Assembly: GCA_944341075.1 (NCBI GenBank)
Contig: CALVLV010000007.1
Coordinates: 1 to 64,000 of the forward strand
From: an uncultured Clostridia bacterium
Lineage (GTDB): Bacteria; Bacillota; Clostridia; Christensenellales; Borkfalkiaceae
Direction: 5' to 3'
Length of the DNA stretch: 64,000 nt
Part shown: one piece after another, positions 1-8,828 of the stretch
Layout: every line of letters begins with the position of its first letter
How positions within the stretch are numbered: position 1 is the first letter of the stretch
Notes under the pieces: model-generated
The model's input: the letters and a program-made list of their open reading frames with translations, nothing else
Databases searched by the model: none
Told to the model about the DNA's origin: nothing
Program-made: the position numbers and the translations under genes

Positions 1-73
<73 letters not shown>

Positions 74-122
74 ATATAACGATTTATTCAAGCAACGCGC
101 CCTAAGCGCGATTACCTTTGAT

Positions 123-151
123 ATTATATGTTAAACGACCGTAGTTGTCAA
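123..151 (-). promoter_or_regulatory. Sigma-A promoter of tRNA-Thr
   Basis: Minus strand TTGACA (151-146), a 17-base spacer and TATAAT (128-123), a perfect consensus about 50 bases before the mature tRNA 5' end. Confidence 0.85.
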
Positions 152-251
152 ACAAATTTTGGCATTGCACAGTAATTTTGCGCCAAAAAAACCTTATTTT
201 TTTATTTTAACTTCAAACGGCAGAGCTATAGCGGGCCGAGCGCCCGATTAT

Positions 252-281
252 TTGACAGCAGAAGCAATTTTATGATAAAAT
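252..281 (+). promoter_or_regulatory. Promoter of the metallophosphoesterase gene
   Basis: TTGACA (252-257), an 18-base spacer and TAAAAT (276-281), about 35 bases before an AAGGAGG ribosome binding site. The rest of 74-315 holds this promoter, the divergent tRNA promoter and AT-rich spacer; I see nothing else there. Confidence 0.65.
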
Positions 282-318
282 TTTTCCGATCACTGCCTTT
301 AAAAAGGAGGCACTTTTG

Positions 319-1845
319 ATGACAAAAGAAGTTAAATTATATATAAGCTCCGTAACACTGAGCGCGCTGTATCTGTTCGAGTTTCTCGTTACAGGCATTT
401 TTATATTCAGCAATATGTTCTACACATGGGCGGGCCTGCCGTTTGTACTCGGCATATTTGCCCTTCTCCCCCTTCTGTTCTCTGTTCTCAATTTAAAAAT
501 ATTTAAAAGCGCCCGCCTTTCGGTGGGACTGATATGCGCTGCAGTGGCAATGGCGCTGGGGCACTTTCTGTTTACGGCCTATGTGCTTTCAAAGCTTACT
601 TACCTGCTTATCACGGGCCTGCCGATTTTTGCGGCGCTTGCCGTGGTGGGGCTGTTTCTGTTCCTTATTCTGGCATACCCCAAATTTAAAAGACTTGGCA
701 AAAGGATATCGGTAATTACACTGAGCATAGTCATATTTTTTGTGTGCATATTTGGAATATTCAGACTTTTCATCTTCAGGTTCACGTCCGACGGAGTGGT
801 TTTTGCCGTTGAAGACGAGTATCAGATAGCATGGTCTACTTCGGTTAAGTCCACAGGCTACGTAACGGTAAACGGCAAGACCTATTACGACCAGAGCAAC
901 GGCCAGAACAGGGTGAGCACGCTGCACAAAGTCAGCGTGCCAATGGCGGTGCTCGACGAGGCGAAGGGCTACGAACTTCACTCCGTTCCCGTCTATTCCG
1001 AAGCCGCATATCTTGCCATCCGCGGAGGCGAACGCGTAAAAAAATATAACTTCAAACCTGTGGACGGCAGCGACGGGCTGCAGATTTACAACATCAGCGA
1101 CAGCCACGAAACGCTGCGCGGTGCAAGCGCGGCGGCAAGTTACTTCGGCAAAGACCTTGACATTCTTATCCTTAACGGAGATATAATCAACGACGTTTCG
1201 TCGCTGTGGCAGATCTCGCTTATATACAAGACGGCAAGCCGCATCACGGGCGGCGAAAGGCCGGTGATATACACGCGCGGCAACCATGAGTGTAACGGCA
1301 GATATGCCGATGAATTGCCCGAATATGTAGGCAGCAACGGCAGAAAACTGTACTACACCGTAGAGCTTGGCGGAGCATACTTTCTGGTGCTTGACACCAA
1401 CAACGATATGGCGGACGACAACTTTTTTATAGGGCCCGCCGCCAATTTTGAGCAGCAGCGCAGAGAGCAGACCGAATGGCTGAACGGGCTTGAACGCTTC
1501 GGCGAAAGCTGCGAATATAAATTCCTGCTTGCCCACATGGCGTTCCCCCTTTCGGATTACGAACGCTTTCCCGAATGGACGACACAGCTAAATGAGGCAA
1601 CGAACGGAAAATTTGACCTGTGCATAAGCGGACATTCACACAAACTCGACTTTGCCGAAGCCGGTACGGAGACGCGCACCGATTACCCCGTGATACGTGG
1701 TTCGTTGCGCAGCAACTACCGCACCGAGGGCGTAGACCCCGCCGCATTTACCGGCACGGCGATAGAGTGCAAAGACGGCAAAATAACAGCCATGTTTACA
1801 AACGCAAAAGGTGAAGTCAGGCAGACTATAGCCGTGAATTACTGA
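319..1845 (+). CDS. Membrane-anchored calcineurin-like metallophosphoesterase
   Basis: Predicted phosphoesterase of 508 residues. The first ~150 residues form several hydrophobic segments, so the enzyme is membrane bound. A beta-rich stretch (about 165-235) resembles the N-terminal domain of purple-acid-type phosphatases. The dinuclear metal motifs then follow in order: DSH (in ISDSHE), GD (in LNGDI), GNHE (in RGNHEC), a lone His (in LAHMAF) and GHSH (in SGHSHK). This full set places it in the calcineurin-like superfamily; the substrate cannot be read from the sequence. The AAGGAGG at 304-310 is 8 bases from the ATG at 319, which is preferred to the TTG at 316. The gene stands alone and is followed by a strong hairpin shared with the convergent protease gene. 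Confidence 0.88.
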   Translation: MTKEVKLYISSVTLSALYLFEFLVTGIFIFSNMFYTWAGLPFVLGIFALLPLLFSVLNLKIFKSARLSVGLICAAVAMALGHFLFTAYVLSKLTYLLITGLPIFAALAVVGLFLFLILAYPKFKRLGKRISVITLSIVIFFVCIFGIFRLFIFRFTSDGVVFAVEDEYQIAWSTSVKSTGYVTVNGKTYYDQSNGQNRVSTLHKVSVPMAVLDEAKGYELHSVPVYSEAAYLAIRGGERVKKYNFKPVDGSDGLQIYNISDSHETLRGASAAASYFGKDLDILILNGDIINDVSSLWQISLIYKTASRITGGERPVIYTRGNHECNGRYADELPEYVGSNGRKLYYTVELGGAYFLVLDTNNDMADDNFFIGPAANFEQQRREQTEWLNGLERFGESCEYKFLLAHMAFPLSDYERFPEWTTQLNEATNGKFDLCISGHSHKLDFAEAGTETRTDYPVIRGSLRSNYRTEGVDPAAFTGTAIECKDGKITAMFTNAKGEVRQTIAVNY

Positions 1846-1860
1846 ACGCTTTATATATAA

Positions 1861-1903
1861 ATGTTCGGGGGCAGGCGCCGATAAAGCGCCTGCCCCCGAA
1901 CAT
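1861..1903. terminator. Bidirectional stem-loop between convergent genes
   Basis: A perfect 18-base-pair stem (ATGTTCGGGGGCAGGCGC and its complement) with a 7-base loop lies between the stop codons of the two convergent genes. There is no long T-run on either side, so it may act as a barrier or 3'-end stabiliser as much as a classical terminator. Confidence 0.75.
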
Positions 1904-1926
1904 TAAGGAGTTAAATTAAATAGTTG

Positions 1927-3408
1927 TCAATCAATAGCGACAAGATCGCCCGAAGTTACCGTATAATCAGTCAGCGTCACTTCTTCACCGCCTCGTTCTA
2001 CCACAAACGTGATCACGTCTCCCGCGCGGATAGTGAGTGCAAGGTCGCTTATATCATACTCTCTGTTGAGCGTGTAGGTCGTGCCGTTCACAACAAGCTT
2101 TTTGAGGATATCGCCGCTCTGCACGCCAATTGCCGCCGCTATGGTATTGCTTTCTACAGATTCAACGTTGATATCTTCCACTACTTCGCCGTAACCTTTA
2201 TCGGAGTCATATACATACGCCGAACCGGATGTTGTAACGTTTACGCCGAAAGTAATATCGTATGCTCCATTTGTAGAATCATTATTGTCGTTTGCATAAT
2301 AGATGATATTGTTTGCAACGCCTGTAACAATTTCAAGCGGGACAGCATAGTTTATGTTTTCTTCCTGACCGGCCCCTGCATTGGTTATACCTATAAGTTC
2401 CCCGCTTATGTTGAACAGCCCGCCGCCCGAATTGCCTTGATACATAGGCGTATCAATACGCATTGAGCGGTAATAGCTGCCAATGTTGTCGCCGTCTATG
2501 TCAAGCAGGATGTTTTCATCTACGGTGCTTATAACGCCGCGCGTTACGCTTATGCCGCCATCCTCAGGGTTGCCTATGGCTATGGCCGTCTGCCCCACAT
2601 GGTAGCTGTTTGCAATTTCAACTTCGCATGCATTGGGATTGATGGCCTTTATATTCGATGTGCGCGTTCGTAATACCGCGATATCATTATCTATAGAGCC
2701 GCCCACATATTCAAGGGGAATTGCGTAATCGCCGTAATTATATTTCGTGTAGCCGTTTTCGTCGCGTACAACAGTCTGATTACCGTAGGAATCGGTCTGT
2801 GTCTCTGCATACGGACTACCCTCACTGCCATACAGATAGCCGTATGTGTAGAGTGCGGTATTTTTTCCGCCGTTCAACTGAGTATCGGCAGAAGAATCGT
2901 AGACGACGTGGTAGTTGGTAACAAGATAAGTATAACCGTCAGTCGATTCATCCATATCATAGATAACGGCCGCACCTGTATAAATATTGTAGTCAGAGCT
3001 CTTGTACAACCCTTCGCGCGGGTTGTAACCGTAAGTCGACTCGACAAATTGCGCATAGATCTTCATTGAAGACTGAAGGCAGTAATTGGTAACAACAGCC
3101 GACTGGTCGGCAGAAACAGTGAGATATTTCTCGAGAAACTGTTCGTAAGTTATATCCTCGCCCGTCTGAGCCTTGTACTCTGCATACAGATCTTCGGCAG
3201 AAACATTTCCGCTGCTGTTGTTTGCAACCGAAAAAGTTGTTGAACTGCCGTCTGAATAATAGACGGTGTATATATCGTTACTTCCATCTGTACCCGTCTT
3301 TGCAATAGACGTTACGTACGACTGCGAACTGCAGCCCGCAAATGCGTGAACGGCAAGCACCGCCGCCGCACACAGCGTGGCAATTGCAACTTTAGCATAA
3401 GTCCTCAT
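1927..3408 (-). CDS. HtrA/DegP-like trypsin-fold serine protease with PDZ domain, probable lipoprotein
   Basis: Extracytoplasmic serine protease of 493 residues, probably in protein quality control. The start at 3408 has GGAG 8-9 bases upstream and gives a signal peptide ending in FAGC, with lipobox Cys near residue 26, so membrane anchoring is likely though the -3 Phe is atypical. A linker of about 100 residues precedes the protease domain. The catalytic triad is visible: His 167 in NYHVV, Asp 242 in NDIAVL, Ser 327 in GNSGGG. A PDZ-like region near the C-terminus contains GVQSGDILKKL. The family normally carries one or two PDZ domains; here one is recognisable. The gene appears monocistronic. 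Confidence 0.9.
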   Translation of the reverse strand: MRTYAKVAIATLCAAAVLAVHAFAGCSSQSYVTSIAKTGTDGSNDIYTVYYSDGSSTTFSVANNSSGNVSAEDLYAEYKAQTGEDITYEQFLEKYLTVSADQSAVVTNYCLQSSMKIYAQFVESTYGYNPREGLYKSSDYNIYTGAAVIYDMDESTDGYTYLVTNYHVVYDSSADTQLNGGKNTALYTYGYLYGSEGSPYAETQTDSYGNQTVVRDENGYTKYNYGDYAIPLEYVGGSIDNDIAVLRTRTSNIKAINPNACEVEIANSYHVGQTAIAIGNPEDGGISVTRGVISTVDENILLDIDGDNIGSYYRSMRIDTPMYQGNSGGGLFNISGELIGITNAGAGQEENINYAVPLEIVTGVANNIIYYANDNNDSTNGAYDITFGVNVTTSGSAYVYDSDKGYGEVVEDINVESVESNTIAAAIGVQSGDILKKLVVNGTTYTLNREYDISDLALTIRAGDVITFVVERGGEEVTLTDYTVTSGDLVAID

Positions 3409-3530
3409 AACACTATCTCCTTTTACGGTCGGGCAGGCATACATCAATGCCCCTGACCGTTCTTGTGCCATAAATTTACAACACAAATATTGACGTAAGG
3501 TTATAAAAATATGAAGATTGTGAAAAAAAT

Positions 3531-5339
3531 TTATGCAAACTGGCTGTTATACAGCGCCGCGTATGCACCGCCCTTTTTTAAAAGAGTTTCATGATTGCCC
3601 TGCTCGATTATATTTCCGTTTTCCATGAAGAGTATATTGTCGGCATCGCGTATGGTTGAAAGCCTGTGCGCTATAACAAAACTTGTACGGCCGCTCATAA
3701 GCTCCTTCATCGCCTTGCCTATTTTCGCCTCTGTGCGCGTATCGACGCTTGAAGTAGCCTCGTCGAGAATGAGCACGGGAGGGTTGCAAAGGAACACCCT
3801 CGCTATGGTGAGAAGCTACCTCTGCCCGACAGAAAGATTGCCTGCCTCGTTTTCAAGCACGGTGTCGTATCCCTGCGGCATGGTTCTTATAAAATAGTCC
3901 ACTTTTGCCATTTTGGCAGCGTTTACTATCTCTTCGCGGGTGGCATCGGGTTTGCCGTAGGCAATATTTTCCGCGATAGTGCCGCCGAACAGCCATGTGT
4001 CCTGCAACACCATGCCGAAGTTTTTGCGCAACCCCTTTCTGGTGAGGTCTGTAGAGGTTATCCCGTCTATTGTGATTCTGCCGCCGTTAACTTCGTAAAA
4101 ACGCATCAGAAGGTTGATAAGCGTAGTCTTACCTGCGCCCGTTGCCCCGACTACAGCGATCTTCTGCCCGGGATTTGCAGTAAAACTTATATCCTTCATA
4201 AGTAACTTTTCGGGCGTATAGCCAAAGCTTACATGTTCAAAGGCAATTCTGCCCTCTGCCCTGTCTATATTCACAGGCATAGACGTATCCGGGACTTCCT
4301 CTTCATCGTCAAGGAACTCAAACGTACGCTCGGCCGAAGCAAGCGCGGACTGAAGGGAATTGATCATGAACGAAGCCTCCGTCACCGGTTCGGCAGTCAT
4401 GTTCAGGTATTGGAAATAAGCCTGCACTACGCCTATCGTCATAGAGCCGTTTATCATCCAGTAACCTGCGATAAGCAGGATCACCGCCTGCGATATACGC
4501 GACAGGAACCTTACGGCGGGGTTTACAGCGTTTGTCAAGAAGTCGGCGTCGCGGGTAGCCAGGCGAACCTCTTCAACGGCTTTATATACTTTGCCGACGC
4601 TTTCCTCTTCATGATTGAAAGCTTTAATTATATCTCTGCCGGTATAGTACTCTTCGGCAATACCTGTAAGGCGGGCTATTGCCTCCTGCCTTTCAGAAGC
4701 GCATTTCAGATTCTTTTTGGATATAATTTTTGTAATAATTACAGCTATAGCCATAAACGCCAGGAAAATAAGCGCAAGTATCCAGCTGTAATAAAACATA
4801 AATGAAAGAGAACCGATTATTGTGCCTATCGCCACTACAAGCTTCAAAAGGCCGGTCTGCAAGGTTTCGGATACCTTGTCAAGGTCGCTTGTAACGCGGC
4901 TTAAAATCTCGCCCGGCTTGTTGCGGTCGAAAAAGCGCATCGGCAGCTTGTTGAGTTTATTGCTTATCTGCCTGCGCAGTTTTAAAATAAGATTTTCGGC
5001 AACGCTTGCCATGAGACATGACTGAAAAAAATAGAAACATGCCATAATCATGTACATTACAAAGAGAATGGTCATTTCTCTTCCGAGCGGATCCCACGCA
5101 AGCGAGAATTTGCCCGAAACCACAGCCTCATCCACAACAGCCTTCAACGCGTCTATCACGATGGCGCTGTAATAGGGGGTAACTATGTTGAGCACAGTAT
5201 AAATTACGATAGAAACAGCCACGGCAATAAGCCTGAAACGCTGATCTTTGAGCTGGGAAAATAATCTCTTTGCCGTCTTCATGGCATATTGAGGCGCATC
5301 GTATTTGCGCGACGTATTTTTGATTTTCTTATTACTCAT
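3531..5339 (-). pseudogene. ABC exporter half-transporter with an in-frame amber stop (second partner)
   Basis: Read through, this is a 602-residue ABC exporter: six-helix transmembrane domain (about 30-330), Walker A GATGAGKTT, signature, Walker [13 protein letters not shown] and H-loop IAHRLST. Codon 508 (3818-3816) is TAG inside the signature region: NLSVGQR, stop, LLTIAR. Relatives have Gln there (LSxGQRQ), so one C-to-T change of CAG explains it. The product ending at 507 lacks Walker B, D-loop and H-loop and cannot hydrolyse ATP normally; the distal part (start near 3797) has no obvious ribosome binding site. TAG terminates other genes in the window (30520, 37147), which argues against recoding. 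The start at 5339 has AGGAGG upstream. Its upstream partner is also damaged. Confidence 0.85.
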
Positions 5340-5979
5340 ACCTCGTCTTCCTCCTTTGTCTGAGACTTATAAATTTCCCTGTATACGGAGCAGTTTTCCA
5401 TAAGTTCATTTTGTCGAGCAGCTTCTGCAGTTTTCTGAATAGCGGCGAGGAACTTTTGATAATAAACACGGCTATGACAGATATAACTATCAGAATACCG
5501 AGCAATATCAGCGCCATTGCCCAGTCAAGAATAAACGCCATGACCACTGACAGCACAAATATGAGCGGAACGGGCAGCACTAGCATGAATGTGTTGATAA
5601 GCGCGGTCTGAATATTTGTTATGTCTGAAACCGTCCTCGTCGTAACCGACGCCGTGCCGAATGTGCGGAAGTCAGAAACAGCAAGTTCAAGCGATTTTTT
5701 ATACAGCGCATCACGCATGCCGGCGCCTACTTTTGCCGTAAGATCCGCGCACGCGAAAACACTGCCTATGGCCGCGCCGCCCGCCACAAGTGCCGCCACG
5801 CCCATAAGCACAGCCGTTACTATAAGGTTGTTGAAGGCCATGCCCTTTTCGGCTTCGTTCATCAGTTCAGCCGCAAATGTAGGTATAATGAGCGCCCCGA
5901 CAACATCTACAAAAAGCAGAAATACAGTGAGAACACACATCCTCCAATGCGGCTTTAAAAAGCGTAAAATCAGTCTCAT
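5332..5979 (-). pseudogene. ABC exporter half-transporter truncated by internal deletion (first partner)
   Basis: The first 190 or so residues from the ATG at 5979 (AAAGGAG upstream) are a normal ABC-exporter transmembrane domain, up to FRKLQKLLDKMN. The frame then runs into LWKTAPYTGK and stops. In another frame the same DNA reads ELMENCSVYREIYKSQ and ends EEDEV, the usual C-terminus of an ABC exporter ATPase domain. So roughly 1 kb covering the last helices, Walker A, signature and Walker B has been deleted, joining residue ~191 to the last ~20 residues out of frame. The stop overlaps the start of the second partner, as in an intact heterodimeric exporter operon. Confidence 0.85.
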
Positions 5980-5994
5980 ATATTCTCCTTTAAA

Positions 5995-6195
5995 CAAATT
6001 TATTGTACGGGCAGTTCTGAATAAAAAAAGAACGTGCAGTCCGCTGCACCTGGCGTTCCGCCTGAGAGGCATAAAAAAAGGGCGCTGCTCGACTTAAAAA
6101 GCCGGGCGCACCCGCTATCTTTCTCAACAACGCGGCTACGGCCGCGCGTTCTCCGATTACACTTCTATTAAGTTTTCGTCCGTACATGAGCATAG
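5995..6195 (-). promoter_or_regulatory. Structured attenuator-like leader of the ABC exporter operon
   Basis: About 210 bases separate the predicted transcription start from the exporter ATG. Two intrinsic terminators stand in series. T1 (6113-6080) is an imperfect stem GGGTGC...GCGCCC followed by seven T. T2 (6058-6030) is GAACG..GTGCAG-CGGA-CTGCAC-GTTC followed by seven T. A GC-rich hairpin (GCGGCCGTAGCCGC) lies upstream. Such a layout usually means conditional termination by a ligand, a leader peptide or a protein. No standard riboswitch class was identified; the CTCTCAGGC after T1 resembles the 3' part of glycine aptamers, but the rest does not fit. Confidence 0.6.
6030..6113 (-). terminator. 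Tandem intrinsic terminators in the exporter leader
   Basis: Hairpins at 6113-6080 and 6058-6030 are each followed on the minus strand by a run of seven T (6079-6073 and 6029-6023). Confidence 0.75.
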
Positions 6196-6197
6196 CG

Positions 6198-6226
6198 ATT
6201 ATACTATATACATATTATGTTGTCAA
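6198..6226 (-). promoter_or_regulatory. Consensus promoter of the ABC exporter operon
   Basis: TTGACA (6226-6221), a 17-base spacer and TATAAT (6203-6198), a perfect sigma-A match on the minus strand. Confidence 0.88.
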
Positions 6227-6276
6227 CGATAGAACAACATATTTTTATTAATATTTTCATATGCCCGCACAATCGC

Positions 6277-7638
6277 TTAAACAGCGCCTTTCTGCGTGAT
6301 TTTACCGGGTGTTTTTTTGCCTCTTTTGGTTATAAAAACATAAATAATTACGGCGACTGCGGCAACCATTCCCTCCGTTACGGAGTACGATAGCCATACG
6401 CCGTCAAGCCCCATAACCGAAGACAGAATATATGCCGCAGGTATTATAACAATCAGCCCACGGAGCAAAGACACCGCCTGGGCAGGCAAAACCTTTTCGG
6501 AGGCAGAAAAGTATGCGCATATGACTATATTGAACCCGAGAAAAGGCGTTGCGGCAAAGTAGACGCGCATTCCGCCCGCGGCGAGTTCGGTCAGCAGGGC
6601 AATATTTTCAGAATTAAAAATATCGGCGATGGGAGCGGCAAATGTAAATATCATGGCATAGACGACTGCCGAAAATATCACAGAAAGCGCCACCGCATAG
6701 AACAGAAACGCCTTGCCCCTGCCATCTTCGCCTACGCCGTGGGCGCGGCTGATGAGCGGCTGCACGCCCTGGGCTATGCCTGTAAATACCGAAGCGACCA
6801 CAAGCGATATGTTTGCAACAACGCCGTAAGCGGCCACGGCGATATTTCCGCCTATATCCAGAATGATAAAGTTGAATACAAGCACGACTATAGCAGACGA
6901 GAACTGCTCGACAAGCGACGGCAGGCCGATCGCAAAGGTTGAACCCGTGATACGCGGCGAAGGCGGCATTTTAACGGCACGGAAATTATTTTTGCGGCGG
7001 AAGACATGGATAAGCGAGATGCATATTCCGATAACAGGCGCAAGCCCGGTGGCGAAGACTGCGCCGAACATTCCCATATTACAGGGAAAAATGAACACGT
7101 AGTCGAGCAGAATATTTGAAAGGCTACCCGTAACCGTAGACGCCATTGCTATCCTGGGCGCGCCATCGTTGCGCACAAAGCACACAAGGATATTATTCAG
7201 CACAAACGCGGGCGAAAAAAACATCAGAACCCTTATATAAATTTCCGTCATGTCATAAGTAGCTTCGTCTGCCCCGAGTAATACCGTCAGCCTGCCCGAA
7301 AGAAAAACGCCTATAAAAATAAAGACAAGCGAAAACAATGCCGCAAGGTACAATGTGTTGGTAAACACCCTGTTTGCCTGTTCCTCTTGCCCTCTGCTGC
7401 GGCACACCGAATATTTTGTTGCGCCACCCATGCCGAGCATGAGCCCCGCGCCGTGCATGAAGTAATATACAGGAATAGCCAGGTTGAGGGCGGCAAGTCC
7501 GTTGCTGCCAAGTCCCTGCGATACAAAAAACGTATCCGCAAGGATATAGCAAGACATTGCTATCATTGCCAGCACGCTGAACGGCACATATCTGAAAAAG
7601 TCGGCTATGTTGCCACGGTTTAAAAGCTCTGACTTCAT
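6277..7638 (-). CDS. MATE family efflux transporter (MepA-like)
   Basis: Multidrug and toxic-compound extrusion pump of 453 residues with about twelve hydrophobic segments in two homologous halves; cation-coupled export of small cationic compounds is the family role. The N-terminus (GNIADFFRYVPFSVLAMIA, then LADTFFVSQGLGSNGLAALN) matches the MepA-like branch. The start at 7638 has AAAGGAG upstream and sits just after an intrinsic terminator, so expression depends on readthrough of a structured leader. The gene has its own promoter and is followed by the promoter of the decayed ABC exporter. It is intact, unlike that exporter. Confidence 0.9.
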   Translation of the reverse strand: MKSELLNRGNIADFFRYVPFSVLAMIAMSCYILADTFFVSQGLGSNGLAALNLAIPVYYFMHGAGLMLGMGGATKYSVCRSRGQEEQANRVFTNTLYLAALFSLVFIFIGVFLSGRLTVLLGADEATYDMTEIYIRVLMFFSPAFVLNNILVCFVRNDGAPRIAMASTVTGSLSNILLDYVFIFPCNMGMFGAVFATGLAPVIGICISLIHVFRRKNNFRAVKMPPSPRITGSTFAIGLPSLVEQFSSAIVVLVFNFIILDIGGNIAVAAYGVVANISLVVASVFTGIAQGVQPLISRAHGVGEDGRGKAFLFYAVALSVIFSAVVYAMIFTFAAPIADIFNSENIALLTELAAGGMRVYFAATPFLGFNIVICAYFSASEKVLPAQAVSLLRGLIVIIPAAYILSSVMGLDGVWLSYSVTEGMVAAVAVIIYVFITKRGKKTPGKITQKGAV

Positions 7639-7649
7639 GTAAACTCCTT

Positions 7650-7760
7650 TGCCATAAAAAAAGCGCCGGCAACTCCGCATCTTCAACGGCCTAACGATGC
7701 AGAAACCAACGCAATGCCTGCCCGGCGGCAGGCAATATACTTATTTTCTTTCCTATACAA
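7650..7760 (-). promoter_or_regulatory. Two-hairpin attenuator leader of the MATE gene; possible mepA-motif (guanidine-IV) riboswitch
   Basis: The leader RNA has hairpin P1 (7733-7716), GCCTGCC-GCCG-GGCAGGC, then a long imperfect hairpin (7712-7663) of about 17 pairs whose loop contains AGGCCG, followed by seven T (7662-7656). Loop 1 (GCC) can pair with loop 2 (GGC). A small hairpin next to a terminator hairpin with a loop-loop contact, upstream of a MepA-like MATE gene in Clostridia, is how I recall the guanidine-IV (mepA) class. I have not checked this against the covariance model. Confidence 0.5.
7663..7712 (-). terminator. Intrinsic terminator within the MATE leader
   Basis: Long stem (outer GCGTTGG/CCGGCGC region, inner TTCTGCATC/GATGCGGAG) followed by TTTTTTT on the minus strand, 18 bases before the MATE start codon. 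Confidence 0.75.
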
Positions 7761-7762
7761 TG

Positions 7763-7791
7763 ATGTTAACAGATACGGCCGTTTTTGTCAA
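7763..7791 (-). promoter_or_regulatory. Promoter of the MATE gene
   Basis: TTGACA (7791-7786), 17 bases, TAACAT (7768-7763). Confidence 0.7.
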
Positions 7792-7860
7792 CTCTTTATG
7801 TGCCGTCGGCGGCGACTATTCATGAGTACTTCTAATGCCAATACAAAATGAAAGCAAAAA

Positions 7861-7881
7861 GGGGCGCGAAAAATGCGCCCC
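7861..7881 (-). terminator. Terminator after the cysteine-repeat protein gene
   Basis: GGGGCGC-loop-GCGCCCC followed by TTTTTGC on the minus strand, just past the stop at 7899. Confidence 0.8.
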
Positions 7882-7898
7882 TTTAAAAATAAATAGAC

Positions 7899-8795
7899 TT
7901 AATTTTCTGATATTTCAGACTTATCTTCCGCGGTGTCTGCGGCATCGGAAACTTCAATTTTTTCTTCGGTTTCTGGCATGTCGGCAGTAACGGCTATTTC
8001 GTCTTCGGCCTTAACTTCGGCGCCTTCGTCTGTCGTTTCCTCAGCGGCATTACCTGCAGCACCTTCAGAAGTTTGATCTTCGGCCTTTACCTCGGGTTTT
8101 TCAGTACTTTCCTCAACAGCCTTTACGCGCCTTCTGGCAATACCTATCCTGAAACCGCGGCGCACAGGTTTTTCGGCAGGTTCTTCTGCAGGCATTTCTG
8201 TCGGAACTTCCGCAGAAACAGCTTCTGCGGCGGAAACCTCTGCTGGCTGTTCTTTCGCGGCAGCAACTTCGCCCGACGTTTCTGCAACGGTCTCTTCGAG
8301 GGCCTGAGTAAGTGCATCGTCCCAGCGCGGCATGCTTATTACCAGCTCGCCGCCGGTCTGCGACGTGAGCGCCTTGGTAGAAAAGCCTTCGATAGCTTTA
8401 TACTTCAGATAGGCCTGTCCGCAGGGGAGATCGTCTTCTTTATCGCACACGGCGCAGAAAGGCGCGTATCTTCCGCACAGGTCGACGCCGAGGCTTTGGC
8501 TGGCAAGATACTTGTCCATGTCGACTATGGCCTGAACGACCGCAGGGTCGTCCGCGCAGGCAGCGTCGAGCATGGGGCAGACTACATTCATCCTTTCATT
8601 GATCCTGTAGGCGGTGACGCAGGGGTTTTTTGCCCACTTTGCGCACACTTTGCAGAAAGGCGCAAAACTGCCGCACAGATCTCTGCCGAGCTTGTCGCCC
8701 TCTATGTACTTTTCCGCATCAATGACGTGCTGCATAGTAAACGAATCAAACCACAGCGCCTTCATCATCTGTACAGGTTTATTTTCGTCCCACAT
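7899..8795 (-). CDS. Unrecognised protein with two cysteine repeats and an acidic low-complexity tail
   Basis: 298 residues of no family I recognise. The first 130 residues hold a tandem duplication. Repeat 1 has Cys 41, 48, 51 and 59; repeat 2 has Cys 107, 114, 117 and 125. Both follow C-x6-C-x2-C-x7-C within the pattern DLCGx[FY]APFCxVCxK...PCxxAY, preceded by a KY[IL]...LG segment. Four cysteines at fixed spacing suggest a zinc or Fe-S site per repeat. From about 150 the protein is Ala/Glu/Pro/Val-rich and acidic, broken by one basic patch (RRGFRIGIARRRVK near 220), and likely disordered. No signal peptide is seen. The ATG at 8795 has GGAGG upstream. It follows the sugar-phosphate kinase gene by 33 bases, so it probably shares the pfkA transcript. 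Confidence 0.75.
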   Translation of the reverse strand: MWDENKPVQMMKALWFDSFTMQHVIDAEKYIEGDKLGRDLCGSFAPFCKVCAKWAKNPCVTAYRINERMNVVCPMLDAACADDPAVVQAIVDMDKYLASQSLGVDLCGRYAPFCAVCDKEDDLPCGQAYLKYKAIEGFSTKALTSQTGGELVISMPRWDDALTQALEETVAETSGEVAAAKEQPAEVSAAEAVSAEVPTEMPAEEPAEKPVRRGFRIGIARRRVKAVEESTEKPEVKAEDQTSEGAAGNAAEETTDEGAEVKAEDEIAVTADMPETEEKIEVSDAADTAEDKSEISEN

Positions 8796-8828
8796 ATTTA
8801 ACCTCCAAAGCCTTGCCGTGCGAAGTTT

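Noticed and set aside
3531..5339. TAG recoded as glutamine in this organism
   Set aside because: Other genes end at TAG with starts placed just after (30520 and 37147), and no other gene shows an in-frame TAG. One nonsense change is simpler.
5990..6193. 67-residue open frame in the exporter leader as a leader peptide or gene
   Set aside because: Its ATG lies at the predicted transcript start with no ribosome binding site, and it runs through both terminator hairpins.
5995..6195. Glycine riboswitch before the ABC exporter
   Set aside because: Only CTCTCAGGC agrees; the conserved central core of the aptamer is not found and the genes are unrelated to glycine.
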